A DNA stretch of 64,000 bases. Source: Paramacrobiotus metropolitanus. Lineage: Eukaryota; Tardigrada; Eutardigrada; Parachela; Macrobiotidae. The first letter of the stretch is position 1, and each line of letters opens with the position of its first letter. Both the position numbers and the translations under genes were made by a program. Of this stretch, positions 48,901 to 59,160 are shown piece by piece. The stretch lies in contig NW_026570305.1 of assembly GCF_019649055.1 (NCBI RefSeq), positions 62,001 through 126,000 on the forward strand, given 5' to 3'. The notes beneath the pieces were generated by a model. It had not been told where the DNA came from. It made no database searches and saw only the letters and a program-made list of their open reading frames with translations.

Positions 48901-49455
48901 CATAATAATGAAGCTACCTCGTAAACTTGATCGAGGAGCCGTCTGTCGTCGATGCTCGGGTTCTCCAGCTGTACAATCCGCATATCCGTGATTTTCTTCG
49001 ATTCGTCCTCTTCATCCTGACATTCCAGTGGATCATGTTGGGACTACGATAAAAAGATCGTTTTCTAGATGGAAATGAGGATTTCAGTGAGGGAGGAACG
49101 TACAGAGGTGCAGCTACCACTGTCCGTTGGGGGAGCTGCGTTACGGTAGTCGCAGAAGGGGTTAATGTCGACTTCCATTTCCGCGTACAATCACCATGGA
49201 GTGGTTCCTTAACCGCGGCACAGTGCCAGGTACAGACAAAATTACCCTGATCCTCTGGCAAAAAAACTTCAAAATAAAAGATAAAACTAGAAAATTTAGG
49301 AGGAAAATCACGAAAATGTGTTCAAAACTACAAAGTAGTCGAGCGGGACTTTCATGTTCAAACAAGAAAAAGAAAACACCACACAAATTTTGACACAATC
49401 TGCCATTCATTTGACACATTTCGGGCGGTAGAGCGCATCCGCAGGTGGCTGTCAT
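39966..49455 (-). CDS. TOPBP1: TOPBP1-like BRCT protein, compact form
   Basis: Fifteen minus-strand exons join in frame: 49455-49380, 49254-49118, 49043-48918, 48829-48678, 48336-48198, 48115-48008, 47563-47384, 46553-46385, 46311-46186, 45840-45573, 44777-44532, 44218-43399, 42022-41747, 41342-41119, 40197-39966; about 1092 residues. Exons 3-6 give BRCT0-1 (GCNIYGPR, VTHLVTPIVGSPKY, VVRPEWVEEMW). Exons 7-9 give BRCT2 (AARKWKIAIVNPKWVDDSV). A long Ser/Thr/Pro-rich, acidic linker follows (exons 10-12). Exons 13-15 give BRCT7-8 (FCFSGLSTEAEKR, CTHLLIKVPTRNEKFLAYAA, MYEWGN, GAFAGWKVVLV). TOPBP1 scaffolds replication initiation and ATR activation in the nucleus. Vertebrate and fly proteins are about 1400-1500 residues with BRCT3-6, which I do not find. 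The tail is basic (SAKRMRR), as in a nuclear localisation signal. The first two exons are uncertain. Confidence 0.85.
42321..42588. mobile_element. Short inverted-repeat transposon (MITE) with poly-G runs
   Basis: TACCGTAATTATCGAATT at 42321 and its continuation to 42346 is repeated as the reverse complement at 42563-42588, with 25 of 26 bases matching. The outermost TA on both sides would be the target duplication of a Tc1/mariner-type element. The inside has three runs of 9-14 G, each followed by GCTT or CCAGCC, and repeated GGGCT..AATTACGGG blocks. It sits in an intron of the TOPBP1 gene. No transposase is present. Confidence 0.65.
45251..45282. repeat. Short fragment of the dispersed retroelement 3'-end repeat
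   Basis: GTGCAAACGCGGACACACTG then TTACACAGTTAAC resembles the repeat words at 15923 and 53364. It lies in a TOPBP1 intron. The match is short. Confidence 0.35.
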
Positions 49456-50467
49456 TGCGACCGACAGAATACTACCGGAAGTGGCTGTAAAATTTTTGGA
49501 TTTATTTTAATTTTAATTTTGTTCTTATTTCAGTTATTTGTATACTTTTCTGAGTCCAAACTGCGTTGACACTTGACAGTTATTAAACTTGAAGTGGATA
49601 CAATTGTGTATGACAGCAATAATAAATACGTAAACAAAGCTTCAATGTTTGCAGTTTGATAATCTTTGCTGAAGCTCAGCCACACTGCAGGCCGCTGAAT
49701 AAATTTGAACACGAAAAACAGAAAAAGTGAAAATTAATAATAAATGATAACAAAAACGTGAATGTGAATGTCGAAATAAATCATCTTAATTGTTGTCAGT
49801 TGTTGCCAGTTATGTTCATCTGAAAATGCCCATCGATCGTGTTAGGTTAGAATAAAAATGAATTCCTTTTTTTAAAAAGTGATAATAATCAATTGGCAGG
49901 AACCGGGAGAATCACTATTTTGGGAACCGAAACGTTTATTTGGCGCCCAAACAAACAAAAGAAGATGTCAATAAATGAACACTACAATTTACATTATACA
50001 CCGAGTATAAAATGCATATTAATTATTTCAAGTTCATAACCAGGTTCACGTAAAAGAGTAAGTACAGACTGCAGAGTAGATATCTATAGAAAAATTTTAC
50101 ATGCAGGTATCAGATTCTGCACATGATCGTGTGTATTGTACAATACATTAATGTACTTCGAAGTGTTACCATAATCTTGTGATGCGAAATAAATATCGGA
50201 TATTAATAACGATACACTGTAAATAGAACGGTTAACCCATACGGCACAACTAATCGTAACAGTTTTCGTCGGCACATGCATTATTATACAGGATACAGCT
50301 GTACTTGTACATGTACAAAAACATAATTATCATTCGTAACACCAACTGCACTCGACCCAACGCGTACGGTAAATCATAAATTTACAGGCAATAACCATTA
50401 AGCTAGTAACTGATTCCCTTCAGCATTATCGTATTAGTAACGGCCGGAAGTCCATACACCGCCACCT
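49456..50467. other. Intergenic; nothing recognised
   Basis: AT-rich sequence between the TOPBP1 start and the 3' end of the four-TM gene. No ORF, RNA gene or repeat stands out. Confidence 0.4.
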
Positions 50468-53400
50468 TTACGTCGAGTGCGCGGGTGGATGGTAGACACC
50501 GCGTCGCAGGCACCATACATTGGCGACCCCCACGGCCACGGTCAGGAGGACGGCGCAGAAGGACAGCAGGTGCAGGGTGACGATGGTGATGTACAGTCCC
50601 GAGACCATCGGGTTCTTCTCTTCTCCCTCGGCCGCCGCAACCAAGTCCAGCAGGGTGCCGGGGAACAGCAGGCACATGTCCAGCAGCAGCATGATCAGCG
50701 TGGCGCACCCGACGGCCGTGTGCACAATCAAGTACCACCAGCAGGACGCCTGGGCGTGACGCCCGCGACTGGCCAGCAGCGAGGAGATCCCGGCCGCCCC
50801 CACCATCACCGCCTCCACCAGTGAGACGGTGTGCAGGATCCAGCTGTTTCCGTAGGGAATGTGCACTAGTACTGCGTATGAAGTAAAAAGGCTGATTAGT
50901 AATTTTTTTTATCAGTACGTACTTTAACGGGAATGTTTGTGAATAATGCTTCAATAATTAATTACATGTATATACGTGTAAGTGACCGCTTTTAGTTTCA
51001 AGGTGCAGAATTACGAGTCGACTGCCGTCTGTCTGCGGATAAACAGCACTGCCACTCACAGTACTTACGTTAGAAATGAAAGTTTATTGGGCAAAGGCCA
51101 TCAGTGTTACAAAAAGTGCATTCGCGTAATACTACTTAAAATGATTCAAATTTAAACGTTAAAAAAACAGCCAAAATCGTTATTGCTATCAAAAACCCTA
51201 GGACGCATATTCAAGGTGCCCAAAACAGCAGCAGCATTTCCTTTCACTACAGCTAGACTTAATCTCTGCTTCAAAAACGCAGTAGAACGAGGTTCCCCTG
51301 TCACGTCGCGAATCTTTCTGCCAGCGAAACGAATGAGCTCCATAAAATCAGAACCAAAAGTGCCAAAAGTTTCGACTGCCAGGGCGTAAAACAGGTAACC
51401 CATCCTTTCCACGTAAGCGTATTTACGGCGTTTAACGTCTTCGGCCATATGCGCAACACTACCGGATGCACTCGCACTTGCCCGGACATGCGATGCGGCT
51501 ACCGTGTCCCAGCATGTAGCGTCCCATACCAGCGCCTTACCATCCCGTACCGGGACGAGAGTCATGCCGTCTGGCCGCGTGTTGTTTATGCCTGACAGTC
51601 CGAGTGGCTCGCTTTGACATGGATACCCCGCATGTTCCAAAGCCCGCTTTATTTCGGCATTTAGTTCCGTATGTCTGGACCATCTGCCTCTGCTGCTGGT
51701 ACAAGAAAGACCGTGGTGACCATTCGTCTCCACATGGCTTCCGCAGTTTACGCAATCGTGTTCTTCTACTACTGGAAGTCCGAAACGAAGTGCCACACCG
51801 ATTCGAACTTCTTCATCCCGCAAAACGTACGCAAATTTGGTGCAGGCAACGCATTCAGCCATGCGCCCGAGTCACGGTGTTGCGCAGCTAACAATACCGC
51901 TCGATTCGTTTGGTCGGTAATGGCCAGCCTCATTGAGACCACTTCTTTATCGATCCATGGCCGATCCCATGCAAACTGGAATTTCCTTTGCTCTGTAACA
52001 GGGGGTTCACAGCCTGTCTCTTCCATCCAGCGCTGCACAATCGGATCGAGCGATTCTTCCGTTGCAGGGCGATAGATTGTTGAAACCAAAGAGATCACCG
52101 AGTACGCCGATGCCAAAAAGGCAGGAAACACTAGCGACTTGGCACTCCGTAGTCCCATTCCTCCGTCCCTGATAGGAAGCGTCATCTGGCTCCACTGTGC
52201 ATCGTTCACGCGGATGTTCAGAATGGATTGCAAACCGCCACGAACGATCTTATCTATAGTTTCGGTCAATTCCACATGTTGATAACATCTGCCTGTGCGG
52301 AACCCGTAGAGTAACTTCGGTATCAGCAAGCAGTTTTTCAGGAGATATAGACTGTAATGTGCTGGAATGATTTTAAGACGGGATATGAAGAATTCCAGTT
52401 GCTCACATTTATTGCGCAGGAAAACGTCACATGCTTTTGCTGTCAATGGCGCACCAAGGAGTACAAATTCTTCTTCTTTCGTTACCACCATTTCGGGAAA
52501 GGCATCGAGCACCATCTGAACAGCATGCAACCGATCAGCAGTGAATTGACCCACGGCGTAAACTTCGCATTTATTCAGATTGAGTTCTAGTCCCATTCTA
52601 AAACCACGTGCAATGATTAAACGAATGGCTGCGATGACTTTTCTGCGTATCCTGCTAAGGTGACATCATCCAAGAAACCCACTGCTATATCGCAGCTTAA
52701 ATTTTCGAATAAAGGCAGCGTTCCAAGACAATAACCGAAAGGGCCGGCCGGATCACCTTGCTGTACGCCGGTATCTGATGACAACTGGATCTTGCCGCAC
52801 GAGAGATAAGAGGCACAGCGATAGGATTGCCAAAAATAACGGAAGTATGCAGGGAATTTATCACGCACTGCTGTCAATAACACATCCCGGCGCAGAGTGT
52901 TAAAGGCGTTTCTAAAATCCAGTTTCACAATAACTCGTGCGTCTGCATGGGTACCTTCAACATAACTTCTGACAGCATGGGCGGCCGCTTCAGCACCTCC
53001 TCTTACGCCGAACCCAAGTTGCACAGGGAGAACATTCCGGCTGCTTCTTCAGCGCACCTATTGCTGGCGATCTTGGATACCAGCCGGCGTAACGTCTCCG
53101 TTAGAAATTAATGACAGCATACGTGAATTATCGTAGTATAGTGACTTAAGACAAACGGGGGTCCAGCCCAAAAAGAGTCATACACAATACTGCAGACAAT
53201 ACATAATACCGCAGAAATAGCCAAAATTACTTTTTTCTAGATTGGTGGGTTAATGCACAATTATTGTGTCTATTATACATAATAGTCTATTACGCATAAT
53301 AGACTATATTTACTAAGTTATTGGTTTATTGGCAATAGCCACCCAACTTGAACTAGCAATAATTGCAAGCGCTGGTACACTACTTAATAGTTCAAAGTTA

Positions 53401-53786
53401 AACATTAAAAAAACAACTAAAATCCTTATCCTCTCTCGGATTAAAAGGCAATGTACTCAAAACAGCCGTAGCATTTCCTTTAACAACAGCCAAACTAAAA
53501 CGCTTCTTGAGAAAAGCAATAGAACGCGCTTCGCCCGCTATGTCCCGAATCTTGCCGCCCATGAAATGCAGCATTTACTAACCAGTAAAAGATTACTTAT
53601 TTGTATGCACGTTGTACAGGTAAATTGTGTTACAAGCAGAGCATGCCTCACAGCTCCAGTTGTATTGTATAAAAGCTTACAGACTGCGGTCAATGCGGCA
53701 AGGAACATTCCAAAAAGAATTTCCACGACACCGAATACCATGAAGATCCTGGAACCGCTGACGAATTTATCCCTCTCGCTATCCAT
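50468..53786 (-). CDS. Four-transmembrane protein of unknown function
   Basis: Two minus-strand exons, 53786-53681 and 50871-50468, join at phase 1 to give 169 residues. Exon 1 encodes a short polar head (MDSERDKFVSGSR) and TM1 (FMVFGVVEILFGMFLAAL). Exon 2 encodes TM2 (SLVEAVMVGAAGISSLLA), TM3 (YLIVHTAVGCATLIMLLL) and TM4 (ITIVTLHLLSFCAVLLTV), with a short C-terminal tail. The spacing recalls MS4A/CD20-like or other small tetraspan families, but no diagnostic motif lets me assign one. The 2.8-kb intron contains a broken retrotransposon in the same orientation, bounded by a target-site duplication. The exon link rests on matching phase, good splice sites and the completed four-TM topology. Confidence 0.6.
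51078..53098 (-). mobile_element. 5'-truncated, frameshifted non-LTR retrotransposon with RT and endonuclease-like domains
   Basis: Read on the minus strand it begins inside a reverse transcriptase: a GGAEAAAHAVRSY block, VKLDFRNAFNTLRRD, GVQQGDPAGPFGY and the catalytic FLDDVTL (about 53040-52640). After frame breaks near 52600 and 51800 it continues through a thumb-like region to a zinc-binding motif (CVNCGSHVETNGHHGLSC) and a putative PD-(D/E)XK-type block (RPDGMTLVP followed by LVWDATCWDT), ending at stop 51152. AATAAA lies just before the 3' end. CGTTAGAAAT occurs at 51068-51077 and again at 53099-53108, a 10-bp target-site duplication. The element is dead: truncated at the 5' end and split over three frames. 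Confidence 0.85.
51152..53098 (-). pseudogene. Broken reverse-transcriptase ORF of the retrotransposon
   Basis: Coding similarity runs in three frames: from the element's 5' edge to 52617, 52596-51769, and 51862-51152. The first part also changes frame near 53030, where the block before LGFGVRGG is in another frame. The start of the protein is missing. RT motifs A (VKLDFRNAF) and C (FLDD) are both readable, but no intact product can be made. Confidence 0.8.
53335..53580 (-). repeat. Second, smaller retrotransposon 3'-end fragment
   Basis: The stretch GCAAGCGCTGGTACACTACT at 53364, followed by AACATTAAAAAAACAACTAAAAT and then degenerate coding sequence (AGCATTTCCTTTAACAACAG, CCCGAATCTTGCCGCC), parallels 51150-51340 at the end of the larger element. 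It lies in the same intron. It is a separate, older insertion of a related element. Confidence 0.6.
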
Positions 53787-54495
53787 TTCTTGTAGACTCC
53801 AGAGTTAATTGTTTATCGTTGACAAAACAGTTAATCCGGTCGCTATGGCATATGCACTGTGTCAGTAAACAGTAATTACGAAGGAAGCCAATTTTTTTTA
53901 CGTGATGTGATGTAGTATGTAAGCAGTAAAAAGCGCTATCAAACAGCGAAAATTACTAAAACTAAACTTTAAAAGCTGATTAGAGAAAATCATGTGCTAT
54001 TTTTCTGATTAGAGAAATCAGAAATGCTTCCACGATATAAGTGGCTTGGACGGGAACTGGAGTGAAAGCATGCAGCCGTTACATTACAGTGGTCCAGTGG
54101 ATATCGATTATATCACCAGCCAGAATAACATCCGACGGTTGATCAGTGGACACAGGCCAGAGAGCGTCTTCTCTCTGGCGAACACTTTCCGCCGGTGCCC
54201 GTCTGAATCGGTCTGATCAAGCGTCTTTTCTGTCTATTTTAATACCGCACACACTGTTTCAACAGAATCAACACTGCAGTGATGATCAGTGAACAGCGCC
54301 TCGGGCAAACCCACGAACAGCCGGTCACACAAACCGCTCAATCTTTTTGTTTATCATCTTCTTTGGCACACCGTGGTCCCATGGATCATCAGTATCGTCA
54401 CAAATTCGCAATCAGCAAGGTGCGGCGTTTCCGCCACTTCAATAAAACACAAATTATTATAAAAAAATAAAAAAATTTAGTATACTGATCAGTCA
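53787..54495. other. Intergenic; nothing recognised
   Basis: This lies between the start of the four-TM gene and the 3' end of the fucosyltransferase gene. It has short ORFs only, none with recognisable features. Confidence 0.4.
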
Positions 54496-56212
54496 TCAAT
54501 GAGCAGCCGTCCAGTGCGGCGGGAAGAAATCCGTGTGGTTGTACTCCGCGGCAATCGCTGAGCCGGGCCGCGGCCACAGATCATAATAGCGCACCGTGGC
54601 GGCATCACTCAGGTACGCTCCCCACCACCCGTACGTCCCCACCGTCAGCACAATATCGTCCATCAGCGTCAGCACCGCCAAATCCACCTCCGCCGAATTC
54701 CCCTCCATGTACACGATATTCCCCTTCCCGTCGAACAACCGCTGACAATACCGCACATCATTGCTCAACACGATGAAAATCGTCCGGGATTGGTACTGCG
54801 CTTTCAGGGCGTCGTAGCTGTCCACGAGATACTGGTCGGAGGCCGGGGTGTGGCCTTGTTTATGGGACGCCGTCCCGGGGACGATATCCCCGCGGCGCAC
54901 ATGCATGCCGATCAAGCGGTGGGAATTTAACAGCGCCACGGGGAAGGGCTGCAGGTGGGCTTTGAGCGCGGCGACGGCGGTCGTGTAGGTGGAGGGGGTG
55001 AAGGTGAAGTGGCAGCGGATGGTGTCGCGGATCGGGAGGAAGAATTTGTAGGATTGTAGGTAGCCGCTGAGGAGGAGGGAGGGCGTGGTGTTGGCGGCCA
55101 GGCGGGGGGAGAGCCCGGGGTCGTAGAAACCGCACAGTGGCATGTTGGTGACGTACGCGGCGGCCTTGCGGTCCTGGGTGGTGCGGCGGGGAAAGAAGTT
55201 CTTGAACATCTTCAGCCGGTCGCCCACGTCGTCCAGAATCGCTGCAGAGTACCGGCAACGTATAAATTTGGGACCAAAGCACATTTATCTACTGACATTA
55301 TGTAGCCATATAATTAAGCAAATAGCGGCTAATCAAATCTGAAAATCTGGATTAGATGACAGTGTTTTTCAAACCGCAGATTGCATAGTTTAAAAATCAT
55401 TAAACATGAATCATTGAAACGCTATGCTGTAATACTAAAAATGATTCTACACACACTTCTAATAATTTTCGTGTGTTGTGTTTCTTATAATTTCAAATGG
55501 CCGGAAGCAAAAAATTATTATCTTAAAAATCTGCCGCATAAGGTAAATTTCGTTCAAAGTTCAAACATTATTACGGTGAAAACGGTAAATGTTTATATAA
55601 ATATGTATTAAAAAAAACGTGAAATAAAATTATAGTTATATAAAGAATCCTAAATAATTAAATTAAATAAGTATTTAAATTTATTTAAAATAAATAAGTA
55701 ACTAAATTTTAATCAACAAAAAGATGAAAAAATCACATTATTAGAAATCATTCGTTATACCGTTATCGCACTGCACCGCTACATTATAATTTTTTATGAA
55801 ACATTTTCATTTTCCACTCACGTGTCCGTCCGCTGGAGGCCGCCAGTCCCATGGTGGACGCCAGCATAAACATATAATTCCCCAATCCCCGCGAGTTGCC
55901 GTAATCATGCGCCAACACCCGTGCCGTCTGATTCCACGATCCACTCCCGCACTGCGCACGCAACCGTCCCTCCACCCGCCGCTCCAGCCGGTCAAACATG
56001 TGACTGGGGAACGCCGTCTTCTGCGCGGCGGGATCATGGAAACGACAGCGCTGCCGGGCGTCGGCGCTGGCACACAACCGCGCGGCGGCACCGGGCGCGG
56101 ATTCCCCGCCGTAGCCGTGCATGATAAAGATGAACAGGAAGAAGACACCGGTGGCCAATAGGATTTTGATCACGTAGTTCCAGGAGATACTGCAGGATGC
56201 GCGGGAGACCAT
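54496..56212 (-). CDS. GT11-type alpha-1,2-fucosyltransferase
   Basis: Two minus-strand exons, 56212-55822 and 55241-54496, join at phase 1 to give 378 residues. It is a type II membrane protein with a signal anchor near residues 12-31 (VIKILLATGVFFLFIFIMHG). The luminal part has the GDP-fucose-binding motif of GT10/11/23-type enzymes, IGMHVRRGDIV, followed by IFIVLSNDVRYC, DLAVLTLMDDIVLTVGTYGWW and a C-terminal FFPPHW. The early block RGLGNYMFMLASTMGLA matches the N-terminal G-x-GN-x-MF motif of alpha-1,2-fucosyltransferases. It should add fucose to galactose-ended glycans in the Golgi. It is divergent from the HtrL-family gene at 57172. A decayed copy of exon 2 lies at about 62480-62605. 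Confidence 0.85.
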
Positions 56213-57171
56213 TTTGACGGAATGGAAAGATCACTGGCAAGGAATGCAACGTCGCTGCGGAGCATCTGATAATATGACTGATATCGATTGTTTGTCCGGG
56301 ATTACGTCATGCTTATCAGCTGTGATGATCACGCGAAAAGACCGGTCAATGCATACGGAGATTACATAACTGATTGCAAGATTAAAGAGCGTCAAAACCA
56401 CGCCGAAGTGTCCTAATCGGGTCTGTCGATGACTCGCATTTATAAATTATTAGTTGCGATACAGAAATTTATGCCGATGGATAAATCATAAAACAAGCAG
56501 CAACTCCACCAAATTCCTGTTTAAAGAATACGGCAATGAATTTCCAATAAAACGGCCCACGTTCAAGATCGCTTTCGCACGTTCCAGAGCGTAAGGAGAA
56601 ATTTCGATCTGGTTTATCTTGGAACGATATGACGAAAAACAACAGCGTTCACATCGCAGGCAAAATAATCACGGTCTGATGGATTTTAATAAATGGATCA
56701 ATAAAAATCTGTAGTTGTCCAGAAAGGCAGAAAAGCCAACCAGCGAACGTGATCAGACGAGCGCGGGTTCAAGTTTAAACCGCACACACAGCTGCAGTTG
56801 CAAGTGAGAGCGTGGGCACAATGAGCTGCTGCTTCACATCCTCCACACAAGTGTACGAGTAACAGTACAAGAGCTGCCTTCTACCGGCGTTGCATCATCG
56901 CAAGTCTGTGTGTGTTTATGATAAGAATGCTGATTGCGCTTTTTATATCCTCTGTGGACTTTGGATGCATACGTAATTTATACGGTACGTGCTGTGCTTT
57001 TATAAGCGTTTATTTATCTTATCAGCGGCAAGTGGAAGTACGATATACAGCAGTCGTACTCGTAAACCGTACAGACCGTCAAATTTTCATATCAGTAGTG
57101 GAATTTCATTTAACTGATGTGATGTCCACGTTCCTGCGCTTTTTTCTTGGATTCTGCTTTTTGCCTTCGAA
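56213..57171. promoter_or_regulatory. Divergent promoter region, partly duplicated upstream of the later HtrL copy
   Basis: The region between the fucosyltransferase and HtrL starts shares ordered blocks with 62790-63080, for example CGTGATCAGAC, GTGAGAGCGTG / GAGAGTGTGAGCG, ATTGAGCTGCT / ATGAGCTGCT, TGTGTTTATGATAAG and CAGTACGTGCTGT / CGGTACGTGCTGT. The shared order indicates that the 5' flank was duplicated with the gene. Individual regulatory sites cannot be named. Confidence 0.5.
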
Positions 57172-58194
57172 ATGGCAGCTACGTATCATAAACTTAATTC
57201 TCCCAATACCGTCCGTCGGAACCTCTGTGAACTCAGCCGAGGAAAAAAGTTAACTGGGTTGTTGCTGATCGTGATGGCAGTGTTTTCCCTGTATTTTCTG
57301 AACATCCAAACCGCGCAGCCTGACGAGCTGATCGATGCCACGATCAGCGGATTCAGCGTCAACATCTCCGACGTCTTTGTCACTGCACTGACATCCCCGG
57401 TAACGGTCGTCACGGCCTACTACCACGTCTCCTCCAAGAAGGATAAGAAAGCGTACATGCACTTCATCCAGAATTTCTTCCCGAATATACCCTGCTTCCT
57501 GTACGTCTTCACCAACGCCGAATCAGCGGCCGAGTTGCGAGCACTCCGCACACCACATTTGAACCGTACCCGCTTCATGATTATGGAGCTGGAAGAATTC
57601 CGGGAGTACTCCAGGATGGATGCGTGGCGCCGGGTGAAGAAGATCGATCCGGAATCCTACCACAGTCCCGAATTATATCTGGTGTGGAACGAGAAGTGGC
57701 GGTTCGTCCAACGCGCGATCCAGGAGAATGCCTTCCACTCTGAGTATTTTCTGTGGTGCGATGTGGGATCGTTCCGCTCGCCAGAGAATCTTCCCGTCTT
57801 GCGCGCTTTCCCGGATCCTAAAGTAGTGGCGGCGCGGCTGACCGATCCGAAGAAAATAACGGTGTTGGTGTTGCGTCCGTTCGATAGGACGGAATATGTC
57901 GACGAGAAGGGCTTACCCTCGGACGTCCTGAAAAAAGGACAGGTTGATCATATCGGGGCGGGGATTGTTGCGGGACAGAAGTCAGCGTGGGAGATCTGGA
58001 TTGAGCATTATTACGAGATGCAAAAGATCTATCTGGAGCACGGGTTGAACGCGGGGAAGGAGCAGAATGTGATGAACGCGGTGGTGCTGCGGTATCCGCA
58101 GAATGTGCAGATGATCACGCCGAAACCGTATTTTGACGGACGAGGCGATGGATGGTTTTATTTACAGTACTATTTTTCTGTGATGGCGTCATGA
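57172..58194 (+). CDS. HtrL/YibB-family protein, copy 1 (putative glycosyltransferase)
   Basis: An intronless ORF of 340 residues from ATG 57172. It has one N-terminal membrane anchor (LTGLLLIVMAVFSLYFLNI, about 28-46), so a type II Golgi or ER protein. The luminal domain has the family landmarks: PVTVVTAYYHVSSKKDKKAY, FLYVFTNAES, a LYLVWNEKWRFVQRAIQENAF block, and FLWCDVGSFR with an acidic metal-site-like DVG. HIGAGIVAGQKSAWEIWIEHYY and KEQNVMNAVVLRYP follow. The family (HtrL/YibB) has been linked to lipopolysaccharide or glycan synthesis in bacteria and is found in some animals. The exact donor and acceptor sugars are unknown. Two further copies lie downstream, one broken and one running off the window. 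Confidence 0.75.
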   Translation: MAATYHKLNSPNTVRRNLCELSRGKKLTGLLLIVMAVFSLYFLNIQTAQPDELIDATISGFSVNISDVFVTALTSPVTVVTAYYHVSSKKDKKAYMHFIQNFFPNIPCFLYVFTNAESAAELRALRTPHLNRTRFMIMELEEFREYSRMDAWRRVKKIDPESYHSPELYLVWNEKWRFVQRAIQENAFHSEYFLWCDVGSFRSPENLPVLRAFPDPKVVAARLTDPKKITVLVLRPFDRTEYVDEKGLPSDVLKKGQVDHIGAGIVAGQKSAWEIWIEHYYEMQKIYLEHGLNAGKEQNVMNAVVLRYPQNVQMITPKPYFDGRGDGWFYLQYYFSVMAS

Positions 58195-58490
58195 TTACGG
58201 GCTGTTTGGTATGCGTTTTACCAGTTTTACTAGTAGTAATTTTTTGTTGGGTAAGAGTGCGTTGCCGGCCTGTCATGTTTTCTAGCATGCTTCGCATTCT
58301 GCTTTGTTGACTCTGGTTCATCCAGAAATTTAACGATTTTTAAGAAGAAATAAACCGTACAGTTGTACAGTTCACAGAAATTACAGTACTGTACATTTTG
58401 CCAGTCGCGGTCAGGTACGAGCTGCAGAAAAAAGGTGCGCATAAACCAGTTCAAACTAATTTTTATTGAGCTGGTTATATTTATTTACTC

Positions 58491-59160
58491 AAATCGGCGG
58501 CGGAACTGCTGACCTTGCGCGCACCCCACATGAACCGCACGCGTCTACTGATTATGGAGCTGCACGAATTCCGCGAGTACTCCAAGATGGATATGTGGCG
58601 GCGGATTAAGCGAACCGATCCGGAGACCTACCACCCGCCCGAGCTGTGTCTGGTGTGGAACGAGAAATGGCGGTTTGCCCAACGTGCGATACAGGAGAAT
58701 GCCTTCCACTCTGAGTAATTCTGTGGTGCGATGTGGGATCGTTTCGCTCTCAGGAGAATCTTCCCGTCTTGCGCGCTTTTCCTGATCCAAAAGTAGTTGC
58801 GGCGCGACTGACCGCCCCGAATAAAATGACGGTGTTGATGCTGCGTCCGTTTAATGCCAGGACGGAATACGTCGACGACCAGGGAGTACCGTCGGAGCTG
58901 CCGCAGAAAGGGCAGAGGAATCACATTGGTGGCGGCATTGTCGCTGGCTCAAAGCCGGCTTGGGAGACATGGATTGAGCATTATTATGCAATGCAGAGGT
59001 ACCTTCTAGAGCATGGCCTGAACGCGGGGAAGGACCAGAATGTGATGAGTGCTGTGGCATTGCGCTATCCGCAGAATGTTCACATTATTACAGAAAAGTA
59101 GTACTGTAAATAAAACCACTCGTCCCCTCGACCGTCGAAATACGGCTTCGGGGTGATCGA
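58491..59160 (+). pseudogene. HtrL/YibB-family pseudogene, copy 2
   Basis: Similarity to the neighbouring copies starts abruptly at about 58491 (CGGCGGAACTGCTGACCTTG), so the anchor and first third are missing. The frame reads to HSE at 58715 and then meets TAA, where the other copies continue with YFLWCDVG; two bases are missing there. It reads on in another frame to 59101 (GSFRSQENLPVLRAF, HIGGGIVAGSKPAWETW, ALRYPQNVHIIT). At 59119-59160 the next part of the gene (ITPKPYFDGRGD) is present but inverted. Closer in sequence to copy 3 than to copy 1. Confidence 0.8.

Noticed and set aside
54860-55282. Second minus-strand frame, Pro/His-rich
   Set aside because: It is an alternative frame of the GC-rich fucosyltransferase exon and has no start or family signal.
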